From assembly GCF_900185715.1 (NCBI RefSeq), contig NZ_FYAS01000025.1:186001-250000 (forward strand): a DNA stretch of 64,000 bases. The letters are read 5' to 3'. The notes under the pieces are model-generated. The model worked only from the letters and a program-made list of their open reading frames with translations. It had not been told where the DNA came from and did no database searches. Shown here piece by piece: positions 44,328-56,712 of the stretch. The DNA is from Allobosea sp. CS1GBMeth4. GTDB taxonomy: Bacteria; Pseudomonadota; Alphaproteobacteria; Rhizobiales; Beijerinckiaceae. Numbering within the stretch: position 1 is the first letter of the stretch; the number at the start of each line of letters is the position of its first letter. Made by a program: the position numbers and the translations under genes.

Positions 44328-44394
44328 TTCAATGATCATTGAATTTAGGATTGACTCATGGTCAGCCGGCACCCATGATTCAACGATCATTGAA
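44328..44394. promoter_or_regulatory. Twin palindromic operators between arsR and MFS genes
   Basis: TTCAATGATCATTGAA (44328-44343) is a perfect 16-base palindrome. TTCAACGATCATTGAA (44379-44394) is the same with one mismatch, 51 bases (about five helical turns) away. They flank the divergent promoters, as expected for ArsR sites. Confidence 0.75.
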
Positions 44395-44426
44395 ATAGCA
44401 GGCACCTCCCCACGGAGCCCTTCGCC

Positions 44427-45638
44427 ATGGACATCCGTCTCCTCCTGCTGGCCGGTGGCGCCTTCGCCATCGGCACCGGCAGCCTCGTCGTCACCGGCAT
44501 CCTGCCGAACCTGGCCGCCGCCTTCGGCGTCAGTGTCGACAGCGCCGGCCTGCTGGTCTCGATCTTCGCCATCGCCTACGCCATCGGCTCGCCGGTGCTC
44601 TCGACCCTGCTCGGCAATCTCGACCGCAAGCTCGTGCTGGTCGGCTCGCTCGCCGTCTTCACCCTCGCCAATCTCGTCGCCGCCTTCACCAGCGACTTCG
44701 CCTGGCTGATGCTGGCGCGCATCGTCATGGCGCTCGGCTCGGGCGTGTTCATGCCGGCGGCGAACGCCGTCGCGGTCGCGCTGGTCCCAGCAGAGCGCCG
44801 GGCCCGGGCGATCGCGCTGGTCACCGGCGGCATGACCGTCTCGCTGATCCTCGGCGTCCCGCTCGGCACCGCCGTCGCCACGCTCGGCTGGCATTTCGCC
44901 TTCCTCACCGTCGCGCTCTTCGGCGCGCTCGCGCTCGCCGGCCTGCTGTTCAAAATGCCTGCCGGCCTGCCGCGCGGCGCCAACACGCTCGCCGAGCGGC
45001 TCCAGGTCGCGCGCCGCGGCGACGTGCTGCTGGCGCTCGGCACCACCGCGCTCTGGACCACCGGCGCCTTCACCCTCTACACCTATGTCGCGCCCTTCCT
45101 GGCGGCCCATGCCGGCATCACCGGCCACTGGCTCAGCGCGACGCTGGTCCTGACCGGCATCGGCTCGGCCCTCGGCAACCAGCTCGGCGGCCAGGCGAGC
45201 GACCGCTTCGGCCCCGTGCCGACGCTGACCTTCGTGCTCACCCTGCTCGCGACCTCCCTCGCCGCCGCTTCGCTCGTCGCGGTGACGCTGGCGCCGGCGG
45301 TGGCGATCTTCGTCCTGCCGGCCGTCCTGACGATCTGGAGCGGCGCCGGCTGGGCCGGCCATCCCTCGCAGATGTCGCGGCTGGCGGCGATGGCACCGGA
45401 GGCGGCCGTGGTCGCGCTCTCGCTCAACGCCTCTGCACTCTATGTCGGCATCGCCGCCGGCGCCGGCCTCGGCCAGCAGGTGCTGCGCCACGGCGCCTCC
45501 TGGCAGCTCGGCTTCGTCGGCGCCGCCTGCGAGTTCGGCGCGCTCGCCCTGCTGCTGATCGCGATCCGGCGGCGCAGGGCAGCGAGGCGCGAGGCCGACC
45601 GCGTCAGCACCATCGCGATCGCGCCGCCCGTGCGCTGA
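44427..45638 (+). CDS. MFS transporter, drug efflux type
   Basis: The 403-residue product has 12 helices with MDIRLLLLAGGAFAIGTGSLVVTGILPNLAAAFGVS at the start and SPVLSTLLGNLDRKLVLVGSL as motif A. ALGSGVFMPAANAVAVALVPAERRARAIALVTGGMTVSLILGVPLG is typical of AraJ/YdhP-like drug and sugar efflux MFS. The divergent ArsR-type repressor suggests inducible efflux. Substrate unknown. Confidence 0.92.
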   Translation: MDIRLLLLAGGAFAIGTGSLVVTGILPNLAAAFGVSVDSAGLLVSIFAIAYAIGSPVLSTLLGNLDRKLVLVGSLAVFTLANLVAAFTSDFAWLMLARIVMALGSGVFMPAANAVAVALVPAERRARAIALVTGGMTVSLILGVPLGTAVATLGWHFAFLTVALFGALALAGLLFKMPAGLPRGANTLAERLQVARRGDVLLALGTTALWTTGAFTLYTYVAPFLAAHAGITGHWLSATLVLTGIGSALGNQLGGQASDRFGPVPTLTFVLTLLATSLAAASLVAVTLAPAVAIFVLPAVLTIWSGAGWAGHPSQMSRLAAMAPEAAVVALSLNASALYVGIAAGAGLGQQVLRHGASWQLGFVGAACEFGALALLLIAIRRRRAARREADRVSTIAIAPPVR

Positions 45639-45653
45639 TCGGGGACCAGATGG

Positions 45654-45681
45654 TTGAATGCGATTATCCGAACGCTATGCT
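45654..45681 (+). promoter_or_regulatory. Candidate promoter of the ATPase-TOPRIM operon
   Basis: TTGAAT (45654-45659), 16 bases, then TATGCT (45676-45681), in AT-rich DNA right before the ATPase gene at 45707. AGGAA at 45692 is a modest ribosome-binding site. Confidence 0.45.
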
Positions 45682-45706
45682 GTACGCTGAATAGGAATCT
45701 ATTGGC

Positions 45707-46882
45707 ATGGCGCCTCGCGCAAAATCAGCACTCCGACTAACTCGGCTCAAAGTAAGAAACTGGCGAAATTTTCGCGAGGTCGAAGTACGGCTTGGGAAGC
45801 GCGCGATCTTTGTGGGACCGAATGCATCGGGCAAGTCAAATCTGCTCGATGCGATTCGATTCCTCCGTGATTTGGTTAAGCCGGTTGGCGGCGGGCTAGC
45901 CGCTGCCGTTGAGGAACGCGGCGGAATACCAAAACTCCGGTCGCTTTACGCACGGGGAACACGCACAGACGTGGTAATCGATGTCGATGTTGGAGATGAT
46001 GAGGACCCCTTACAGTGGTCTTATCGGCTCAGCTTCACTCGGATAGGTAAGGACAATTTTGCTAGCGTCACCGAGGAAGTCGTAAGGCGGAACGGTGAGG
46101 AAATTGCTTCTCAACGCCGTAGCAGCGCTGATGACCAACAAAAGCTGGCGCAGACTTTAATTCAGCAAGCCGGTCAGAATGCTCATTTCCGCGGGCTGGT
46201 CGAATTCTTTGAATCCATACGCTACCTACACATCGTTCCTCAAATTATGCGCGATTCACGACGCGCTCTAGAAAAAGGCGAAGACCCGTATGGCGGGGAC
46301 CTTTTGGAACGAATAAATGCTACCCCTCCGAAAACACGTAACGCTCGGCTAAGGCGAATTTCGGAAGCCTTAAGGATTGCGGTCCCGCAGTTTGTCAATC
46401 TTGAACTAGAGGTAGACAAACGCGGAAGCCCCCATTTGAAAGTGTTATTTAAGCACTGGAGACCGAATCCAACAACACAAAACGAAAGTCAGCTTTCTGA
46501 TGGGACGCTCCGTTTGATCGGATTTCTGTGGTCGACGAGCGAACGAGAAGGGCCCCTTCTCCTAGAAGAGCCTGAATTGTCATTGCATGAGGACGTGGCG
46601 CGGCAGCTGCCCGCCATGATCGCTCGTATGCAGCGTCATTCGGGACGACAAGTTCTCATGACCACTCATTCGGAAGCGATTGCAGGCGAGCCCGGAATTG
46701 GCACTCACGAAGTGTTCCGCTTAGAGCCAGGGGAAAATGGCACAACCGCTGAGATGGCAGCGGACAACAAAGACGTTATGAATATGGTAGAAGCCGGATT
46801 CACTGTTGGCGAGGCCGTAATGCCGATGGCTCGCCCAAAGAACATCAATCAGCTTTCACTTTTCGACGTCGTCAGTGGTTAA
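45707..46882 (+). CDS. AAA_15/OLD-type ATP-binding protein of a two-gene module
   Basis: The 391-residue protein begins with LTRLKVRNWRNFREVEVRLG and Walker A GPNASGKSN (37-45), as in RecF/OLD/SMC-like ATPases. An insertion domain (about 60-260) follows. The ABC-type signature SDGTLRLIGFL (264-274), Walker B LLLEEPE (284-290) and the switch TTHSEAI (319-325) are all present. There is no nuclease domain in this chain; OLD proteins carry a C-terminal TOPRIM, and here a separate overlapping gene supplies that. Codon use and GC content are clearly lower than in all neighbours, showing recent transfer. A role in phage defence or DNA repair is likely from the pairing, not shown. Confidence 0.88.
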   Translation: MAPRAKSALRLTRLKVRNWRNFREVEVRLGKRAIFVGPNASGKSNLLDAIRFLRDLVKPVGGGLAAAVEERGGIPKLRSLYARGTRTDVVIDVDVGDDEDPLQWSYRLSFTRIGKDNFASVTEEVVRRNGEEIASQRRSSADDQQKLAQTLIQQAGQNAHFRGLVEFFESIRYLHIVPQIMRDSRRALEKGEDPYGGDLLERINATPPKTRNARLRRISEALRIAVPQFVNLELEVDKRGSPHLKVLFKHWRPNPTTQNESQLSDGTLRLIGFLWSTSEREGPLLLEEPELSLHEDVARQLPAMIARMQRHSGRQVLMTTHSEAIAGEPGIGTHEVFRLEPGENGTTAEMAADNKDVMNMVEAGFTVGEAVMPMARPKNINQLSLFDVVSG

Positions 46883-47480
46883 GATAAACTTCGCATCTGA
46901 AGGGATAGTCGACGCGGCTATCGCGCGGCGACTAATTGTTCATGCGGGAGCTGAGCCTGGCCTTGAAAGGCCCGCACACGGAAAGCACAAGTTAGACCCG
47001 TTGTTACAAAAATATCGAAGCGCTTCCGAACATGGCGCTCCCTGGCTGATTCTACGTGATCTGGATCGCGATTCGGCTTGCGCACCAGAGTTGCTACAGC
47101 GCCTTAGCGTGCGACCTACCGATAATTTCTGCATGAGAATCGCGGTTCGAGAGGTGGAGAGCTGGATACTGGCAGATCGGCAAGGGCTGGCAGATTTTCT
47201 CAGAATCCCAGTTGCAAGAGTGAATGCTAGCCCAGAAGCACTTCCAAATCCGAAGCGCTACGTTATCGATCTAGCTCGCTCGTCTCGATCGCGAGACATT
47301 CGGGAGGCGATTGTGCCGCACGAAGGCAGCGGTCAGGAACAGGGGCCCGAATATGCGGCTCAGATGGCTGGGTTCGCCGAGAACCAATGGGATGTAGCAC
47401 GCGCAATCAACGATGGAGCCGCATCATCGTTGGTAAAAGTGGATACTCGATTGAGAGAGCTCATCGCCCGCCATGCCTGA
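46875..47480 (+). CDS. DUF4276-like/TOPRIM-fold protein, partner of the ATPase
   Basis: The 201-residue protein starts at GTG, overlapping the ATPase stop by 8 bases. It has FASEGIVDAAIARRL (Glu9, Asp13), WLILRDLDRD (Asp62, Asp64) and VREVESWILADR (Glu93, Glu95, Asp101). The order Glu then DxD is that of a TOPRIM catalytic site, and the ESWILAD segment resembles DUF4276. It would be the nuclease or effector of the pair, activated or restrained by the ATPase. Low-GC codon use matches the partner. Family assignment is from pattern only. Confidence 0.75.
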   Translation: MVKINFASEGIVDAAIARRLIVHAGAEPGLERPAHGKHKLDPLLQKYRSASEHGAPWLILRDLDRDSACAPELLQRLSVRPTDNFCMRIAVREVESWILADRQGLADFLRIPVARVNASPEALPNPKRYVIDLARSSRSRDIREAIVPHEGSGQEQGPEYAAQMAGFAENQWDVARAINDGAASSLVKVDTRLRELIARHA

Positions 47481-47547
47481 TTGCGCGGCGCCGAATTAAC
47501 TTCTCCCTCGTCGAGGCGCAGGAACCTACAACACAGAGGCTTGCCTC

Positions 47548-47574
47548 GACCCGCTCGCAAATGGCGCGCGGGTC
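47548..47574. terminator. Hairpin after the ATPase-TOPRIM operon
   Basis: GACCCGC (47548-47554) pairs with GCGGGTC (47568-47574). It lies between the convergent operon and the methyltransferase gene. No T-run, so a weak call. Confidence 0.35.
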
Positions 47575-47614
47575 TGTCGTCGAAGTGACCAAGTCCAAAT
47601 ATCGGACTATTTGA

Positions 47615-48676
47615 TCAGGCCCTGACCTCGAAGACCAGGTTGAACGGCGTCTCGGTGGCGCGGCGGAACCGGGTGAAGCCGGCATCGAGCGCGACCTTGC
47701 GCAGCCGCATCTCGCCGGCCTGCGCCCCGAGGCCGAGCCCGACTTCCTGAGACAGCGAGGCCGGCGTGCAGATCATCGTCGAGGCGCCGTAATAGATCCT
47801 GCCGACCGGATTGAGGTTCTGCTTCAGGTCGTCATGGGCGAAGGGCTCGACGATCATCCATGTGCCGTCCTCGGCCAGCGTCTCCCTGACATGGCGGCCG
47901 GCCCCGACCGGATCGCCCATGTCATGCAGGCAATCGAACATCGCGACGAGATCGTAGCCCGCCGCCGGGAAGTCCTTGGCGCTCGCCTGCTCGAAGACGA
48001 TGCGGTCGCCGACGCCGGCCTTCTCCGCCGCGTCCCGCGCCTTCTCGATCGAGGGACCGTGATAGTCGAAGGCATGGAAGCGCGATCTCGGATAGGCCTG
48101 CGCCATCAGGATGGTCGAGGCGCCATGGCCGCAGCCGACATCGGCGACGCTCGCCCCCGCCTCGAGCTTGGCCGCGACACCATCCAGCGCCGGAATCCAG
48201 CTGCTCACCAGATTGGTGTTGTAGCCCGGCCGGAAGAAGCGCTCGGTGCCGCGGAACAGACAGGTGCTGTGCTCGTGCCAACCGAGACCGGCTCCGGTCC
48301 TGAAGGCCTGCTCGACCTTGGGCTCGTCCACCCACATCGACTGAACGACCTCGAAGGCACCGGCGAAGAAGGCCGGGCTGCCCTCCTCGGCGAAGGTCAT
48401 GGCCTGCTCCGGCGACAGGCTGAAGCTGTCGCTCGCCTCGTCGTATTCGACGTAGTCCGCCGCGGCCTGGGCCGAGAGCCATTCGCGGACATAGCGCTCC
48501 TTCAGGCCGGTCCTGCCGGCGAGCTCCGCTGCCGTGACGGGCTCGCCGTCGGCCATCGCCCGATAGAGGCCGAGCTGATCGCCGAGGACGATGAGGGCGC
48601 CGGTGACGCAGGCCCCGACGTCTCCGACGAGACGTCCCACGAGGGCATCGAGCTTTTGCGGATCGGACTGACGCAT
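47615..48676 (-). CDS. Two-domain SAM-dependent methyltransferase (winged-helix N-domain)
   Basis: The 353-residue protein has an N-terminal winged-helix dimer domain (TAAELAGRTGLKERYVREWLSAQAAADYVEYDEA) and a class I methyltransferase domain (ASVADVGCGHGASTILMAQAYP, then FDYHGPSIEKARDAAEKAG and LVAMFDCLHDMGDPVGAGRHV). It resembles small-molecule methyltransferases. Target unknown. GAGGAG precedes the ATG at 48676, chosen over the frame start at 48880. It is divergent from carB. Confidence 0.9.
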   Translation of the reverse strand: MRQSDPQKLDALVGRLVGDVGACVTGALIVLGDQLGLYRAMADGEPVTAAELAGRTGLKERYVREWLSAQAAADYVEYDEASDSFSLSPEQAMTFAEEGSPAFFAGAFEVVQSMWVDEPKVEQAFRTGAGLGWHEHSTCLFRGTERFFRPGYNTNLVSSWIPALDGVAAKLEAGASVADVGCGHGASTILMAQAYPRSRFHAFDYHGPSIEKARDAAEKAGVGDRIVFEQASAKDFPAAGYDLVAMFDCLHDMGDPVGAGRHVRETLAEDGTWMIVEPFAHDDLKQNLNPVGRIYYGASTMICTPASLSQEVGLGLGAQAGEMRLRKVALDAGFTRFRRATETPFNLVFEVRA

Positions 48677-48958
48677 GGCCAAGCTCCTCTGGTTGGGGAA
48701 GGCGTGGCCGGATTCTGCGCGAACCGGCTCGACGCCATCGCGGGGGCCGATGCTATACCCCGCCCTGCCTCGCTCAACTGCGCAAAGGGAGAGTTTCGCC
48801 TGCCTGTGCGCGCATGACAGGAGGACGGCGCTTTCCGCTTCCCCCCGCCGCTCGCGCCGTCTATAGCGAGCGCCTAGCATTCATCTTGGGCGCTCGCCGG
48901 CCTCCGCTCCTCAGCGATCGGACGGGCTGTGCGCGCCCGCACGGAACCGGTCGAGGCC

Positions 48959-52291
<3,333 letters not shown>

Positions 52292-52389
52292 CCGGCTGCG
52301 CGGCGAAGTAGTTTTCTGACGATCGAGCGAAGCGGGCGGGTCGGCGAAGCCGGCGCGCGCGCTTTGCTTTTCATAACTGGGACGGAACG

Positions 52390-52863
52390 ATGGACAAGGT
52401 TCCCATGACCGCCGGCGGCTTCGCCGCTCTCGAGGCGGAGCTGAAGCAGCGCCAGCAGGTCGAGCGCCCGCGCATCATCCAGGCGATCGCCGAGGCGCGC
52501 GCGCTGGGCGATCTCTCGGAGAACGCCGAATACCATGCCGCCAAGGAGGCCCAGTCGCTCAACGAGGGCCGCATCATGGAGCTCGAATCGCTGATCGGCC
52601 GCGCCGACATCATCGATGTCAGCAAGCTCGGCGGCGACACGATCAAGTTCGGCGCGACCGTCACCCTGATCGACGACGACACCGAGGAACAGAAGCTCTA
52701 CCAGATCGTCGGCGAGCCGGAATCGGACGTGAAGTCCGGCAAGGTCTCGATCGGCTCGCCGATCGCCCGCGCCCTGATCGGCAAGAAGGTCGGCGATTCC
52801 GTCCAGGTCAACACGCCCGGCGGCGGCAAGTCCTACGAGGTCGTCGACGTCGCCTTCCGCTGA
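52390..52863 (+). CDS. greA: Transcription elongation factor GreA
   Basis: The 157-residue factor rescues backtracked RNA polymerase by stimulating transcript cleavage. The N-terminal coiled coil has the acidic tip ([25 protein letters not shown]), with conserved Asp and Glu. The C-terminal FKBP-like domain has [21 protein letters not shown] and ends VVDVAF. It has its own leader downstream of carB. Confidence 0.97.
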   Translation: MDKVPMTAGGFAALEAELKQRQQVERPRIIQAIAEARALGDLSENAEYHAAKEAQSLNEGRIMELESLIGRADIIDVSKLGGDTIKFGATVTLIDDDTEEQKLYQIVGEPESDVKSGKVSIGSPIARALIGKKVGDSVQVNTPGGGKSYEVVDVAFR

Positions 52864-52951
52864 GCGGCGTGGCGACTTGCCGGCAGGACGACTTGGCCAG
52901 CCCGGCCGCAGCTCCTAGATTGGGAGTCCGCCTGCTGCCGGAGACTGCCCC

Positions 52952-53434
52952 ATGACCACCCGCCGCGTTTTTCTCACCGGCTCCGCCGCGCTCGCCGCCG
53001 GCGGGCTCGCCTCGCTTCCGGCGCTGGCTCAGGGCATCGCCATCGGCGCGATCCGCGTCGATGCCCGCCGCCTCGGCCCGCAGGGCTGGGGCGAGAACGC
53101 GCCACGGATCGCGCGCGCCTTGGAGCAGGAACTCGCCCGCCAACTCGGCCCCTTGCGCCGGCGCGGCGGCCCGACGCTGCACGTCACCGTGCTGGGCCTC
53201 TGGCTCGCCAGCGCGGCCGGCGGCGGCAGCCCCGGCGAGGGCACCACCAACGACAACATGGACACCGTCGCCGAGGTGATCGACCGCGGCCGCGTCCTGT
53301 TCAGCCGCGAGATCCGCTCGACCCTGCCTTCCTCCTCGGGCGGCGCCTGGTACCGGCCGGATGTCGACCAGCGCCGCGTCGCCGCCCTGCTGGAAAACAA
53401 CGCCCAGTGGATAGGGCGCTATCTTGCCCCCTGA
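52952..53434 (+). CDS. Exported protein of unknown function, paralogue of the next gene
   Basis: The 160-residue product starts MTTRRVFLTGSAALAAGGLASLPALAQ, a signal with twin arginine and a clear ALAQ cleavage site. The mature part has IAIGAIRVDARRLGPQGWG and the C-terminal GGAWYRPDVDQRRVAALLENNAQWIGRYL. The same blocks occur in the protein encoded just downstream. Periplasmic or membrane-attached; family not recognised. Confidence 0.75.
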   Translation: MTTRRVFLTGSAALAAGGLASLPALAQGIAIGAIRVDARRLGPQGWGENAPRIARALEQELARQLGPLRRRGGPTLHVTVLGLWLASAAGGGSPGEGTTNDNMDTVAEVIDRGRVLFSREIRSTLPSSSGGAWYRPDVDQRRVAALLENNAQWIGRYLAP

Positions 53435-53438
53435 ATTG

Positions 53439-53906
53439 ATGCTCGCACGCCGGACCGTCCTGGTCGGCCTCGCGGCGGCCGCACTGGCAGGCTGCCAGAC
53501 GACGCCGCGGCCAGCCCCCGCCATCCACGCCATTCGCGTCGACACCGCGCCGCTCGCGGCCAAGGGCCAGGCCGCCATCGCCGCCGCGGTCAAGCCGATG
53601 CTGGAGCGCGAGCTCGCCGGCCTCCGCACCGCCGATGGGCGCGGCGCGACCCTCGAGGTCACCGTCACCGGCCTCTACCTGACGAGCTATGCCGGCGGGC
53701 AGGCGGTGACGCTCGGCAACGACACGCTCGAAAGCGTGGCCCGGCTGATCGACCCGAACGGCAGCGAGATCGCCCGCTACCCGATCCTCGCCATCATGGC
53801 GCCGAGCTATGGCGGCGCCTGGTATCGCCCGGACGTCAATCGCCGCCGGATCGAGGCGCTGGTCGCCGGCAACGCCCAGTGGATCAGGCGCGCGCTCGGG
53901 AGCTGA
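53439..53906 (+). CDS. Lipoprotein of unknown function, paralogue of the preceding gene
   Basis: The 155-residue product has a lipoprotein signal (MLARRTVLVGLAAAALAGCQ, lipobox LAGC). The body shares HAIRVDTAPLAAKG and GGAWYRPDVNRRRIEALVAGNAQWIRRAL with its upstream neighbour. The ATG at 53439 is 4 bases after the upstream stop; a TTG at 53424 would overlap it. The pair looks like a tandem duplication in which one copy became lipidated. Confidence 0.75.
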   Translation: MLARRTVLVGLAAAALAGCQTTPRPAPAIHAIRVDTAPLAAKGQAAIAAAVKPMLERELAGLRTADGRGATLEVTVTGLYLTSYAGGQAVTLGNDTLESVARLIDPNGSEIARYPILAIMAPSYGGAWYRPDVNRRRIEALVAGNAQWIRRALGS

Positions 53907-53909
53907 GGT

Positions 53910-54011
53910 GTCGTTCTCGGCGGAGCGACGTGCAGGCGCGAGAATCTGACCGGAAAACGCTGGCTGGAACTTCATCCACTCCGGGAGTTCGGGTTCGGGC
54001 CCGAGCCTGAC
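53910..54011. repeat. Inverted-repeat intergenic element, family B copy 2
   Basis: Starts GTCGTTCTCGG and ends CCCGAGCCTGAC, 102 bases, with inner GAGAATCTGACC as in copy 1 at 31003. It lies between convergent genes. Confidence 0.7.
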
Positions 54012-54018
54012 GCCTTCC

Positions 54019-54480
54019 CTACAACGGCACGATCGGCTCGTCCTTGACCCGGTCGAGCGCCAGGGCGGTGCGGACATTGCGCACGTTCGGCAGCGCCGTC
54101 AGGTCGGCGACGAAGTCCTGGAAGGCCTTCAGATCGGTCGCGACGCATTTCAGGATGAAATCGATATCGCCCGACAGCGTCCAGCACTCGCGCACCAGCG
54201 ACCAGTCACGGATCCGCGCCTCGAAGACGGCGAGATCGGCCTCGGCCTGGCTGGCGAGATGGACGAAGGCGAAGCAGACGACCTCGATGCCGAGCTTGCG
54301 CTCGTCGAGCTGTGCCCGGTAGCCGGTGATCACCCCGGCCTCCTCCAGCGCGCGCACCCGCCTGAGACAGGGCGGCGGCGAGATGCCGACCCGGCTCGCG
54401 AGCTCGACATTGGTCATGCGCCCATCGCTCTGCAGCTCCGCGAGGATGCGGAGGTCGATCTCGTCGAGTTTGGCGCGCAC
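54019..54480 (-). CDS. Lrp/AsnC family transcriptional regulator
   Basis: The 153-residue protein starts at GTG behind AGGAGGA. Its helix-turn-helix is LDEIDLRILAELQSDGRMTNVELASRVGISPPPCLRRVRALEEAGVI. The RAM effector domain has VCFAFVHLASQAEADLAVFEA and VRECWTLSGDIDFILKCVATDLKAFQDFV. It likely senses an amino acid. Divergent from the ELM1-like gene across about 20-90 bases, depending on that gene's start. Confidence 0.95.
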   Translation of the reverse strand: MRAKLDEIDLRILAELQSDGRMTNVELASRVGISPPPCLRRVRALEEAGVITGYRAQLDERKLGIEVVCFAFVHLASQAEADLAVFEARIRDWSLVRECWTLSGDIDFILKCVATDLKAFQDFVADLTALPNVRNVRTALALDRVKDEPIVPL

Positions 54481-54499
54481 AAATCCTCCTGAAAACGGG

Positions 54500-55552
54500 A
54501 TGCGCTGGTGTAGACGCGCCATCGACGCGATACAAGGCATCGACCACGCCAATCCCGAGCCAGCCGCCGTGCCGACAGAACAAGCGCCTTCCCTCTGGGT
54601 ACTGACCGACGGCAAGGCCGGGGACGAGGTCCAGTGCCTCGGCGTCGCAGAGCGCCTGGGCGTCGTCCCGGAGATCCGCCGGATCGCTCCGCGTCGGCCC
54701 TGGAGCTGGCTGATGCCGCGCGGGCCGATCGATCCGCACGAGGGGCCCGAACGGCCGGGCAGCCCGATCCGGCCGCCCTTCCCCGATATCGTCATCGCCT
54801 CGGGGCGGCGCGCCGTCGCCTATCTGCGCGCCGTCAAGAAGGCCTCGAACGGGGCGACCTTCACCGTCTTCCTCAAGGACCCGCGCACCGGCGCCGGCAC
54901 CGCCGACCTGATCTGGGTCTCGGAGCACGACCGGCTGCGCGGCCCGAACGTGCTGGTGACGATCACCTCGCCGCACCGGCTCGCGCCGCATGCCCTCGCG
55001 GCGGCCCGGGCCGCGCCGCCCCCGGCCATCGCCGCACTGCCGGCGCCCCGCGCCGCCGTGCTGGTCGGCGGCGACAGCCGCCACCACCACTTCCGGCCCG
55101 ACGACATCGCGCGCTTCGCCCGCGAGCTCGACGCCCTCGCCGGCTCCGGCGTCGCGCTGATGGGTTCTCGCTCGCGCCGCACCCCGCCGGCACTCGACGC
55201 GGCCGTGGGCGAGGTCTTCCGCCGCCATGGCGGCTGGTGGTGGGACGGTTCCGGCGCCAATCCCTACGTGCCGCTGCTCGCCAATGCCGACGCCATCGTC
55301 GTCACCGCCGATTCGACCAACATGATCGGCGAAGCGGCCGCGACCGGCGCACCGATCCTCGTCTTCGAGCCGCATGGCGGCCATGGCAAGCTGGCGAAAT
55401 TCCTGGAGGCGCTCAAGCGCTACGGCGCTGTGCATCATTTCTCTGGCAAGCTTGAAGGCGGCCCTTACGAGCCGCTAGATTCGACTGGAACGATCGCGGC
55501 GGCCGTGCTGGACGGCTGGCGGCGTCACAAGGCTGCGACGGGGCTGGCATGA
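54500..55552 (+). CDS. Mitochondrial fission ELM1 family protein
   Basis: The 350-residue protein has SLWVLTDGKAGDEVQCLGVAERLG and PDIVIASGRRAVAYLRAVKKA near the start, and VTADSTNMIGEAAATGAPILVFEP in the C-terminal third. These mark the ELM1-like family, structurally a GT-B glycosyltransferase relative. Bacterial members are common in alphaproteobacteria and have no proven function. The ATG at 54500 leaves only 19 bases to the divergent asnC gene; a GTG at 54569 is an alternative start. Confidence 0.87.
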   Translation: MRWCRRAIDAIQGIDHANPEPAAVPTEQAPSLWVLTDGKAGDEVQCLGVAERLGVVPEIRRIAPRRPWSWLMPRGPIDPHEGPERPGSPIRPPFPDIVIASGRRAVAYLRAVKKASNGATFTVFLKDPRTGAGTADLIWVSEHDRLRGPNVLVTITSPHRLAPHALAAARAAPPPAIAALPAPRAAVLVGGDSRHHHFRPDDIARFARELDALAGSGVALMGSRSRRTPPALDAAVGEVFRRHGGWWWDGSGANPYVPLLANADAIVVTADSTNMIGEAAATGAPILVFEPHGGHGKLAKFLEALKRYGAVHHFSGKLEGGPYEPLDSTGTIAAAVLDGWRRHKAATGLA

Positions 55553-55605
55553 AGCCGTCCCGATCCCGATATCACCGGCTCCCGCCGGCTGTAGGAATAC
55601 GATAA

Positions 55606-56571
<966 letters not shown>

Positions 56572-56712
56572 CCGAACTCGGACCCATCACTGGAATTGAT
56601 CAGTTCCAGCACGATATTAAAGGCTAAAATCAACGGTCCCGGCAAAGGAGTCGTTGACCGGGCAAGTCTATCCCCCCATCATGCGTTGAACGCATAACAC
56701 GGGGGGAAAGCG

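Noticed and set aside
45707-47480. PARIS system call for the ATPase/TOPRIM pair
   Set aside because: The ATPase type fits, but the second protein lacks recognisable DUF4435 features and looks more like DUF4276, so the name is not justified without a profile search.
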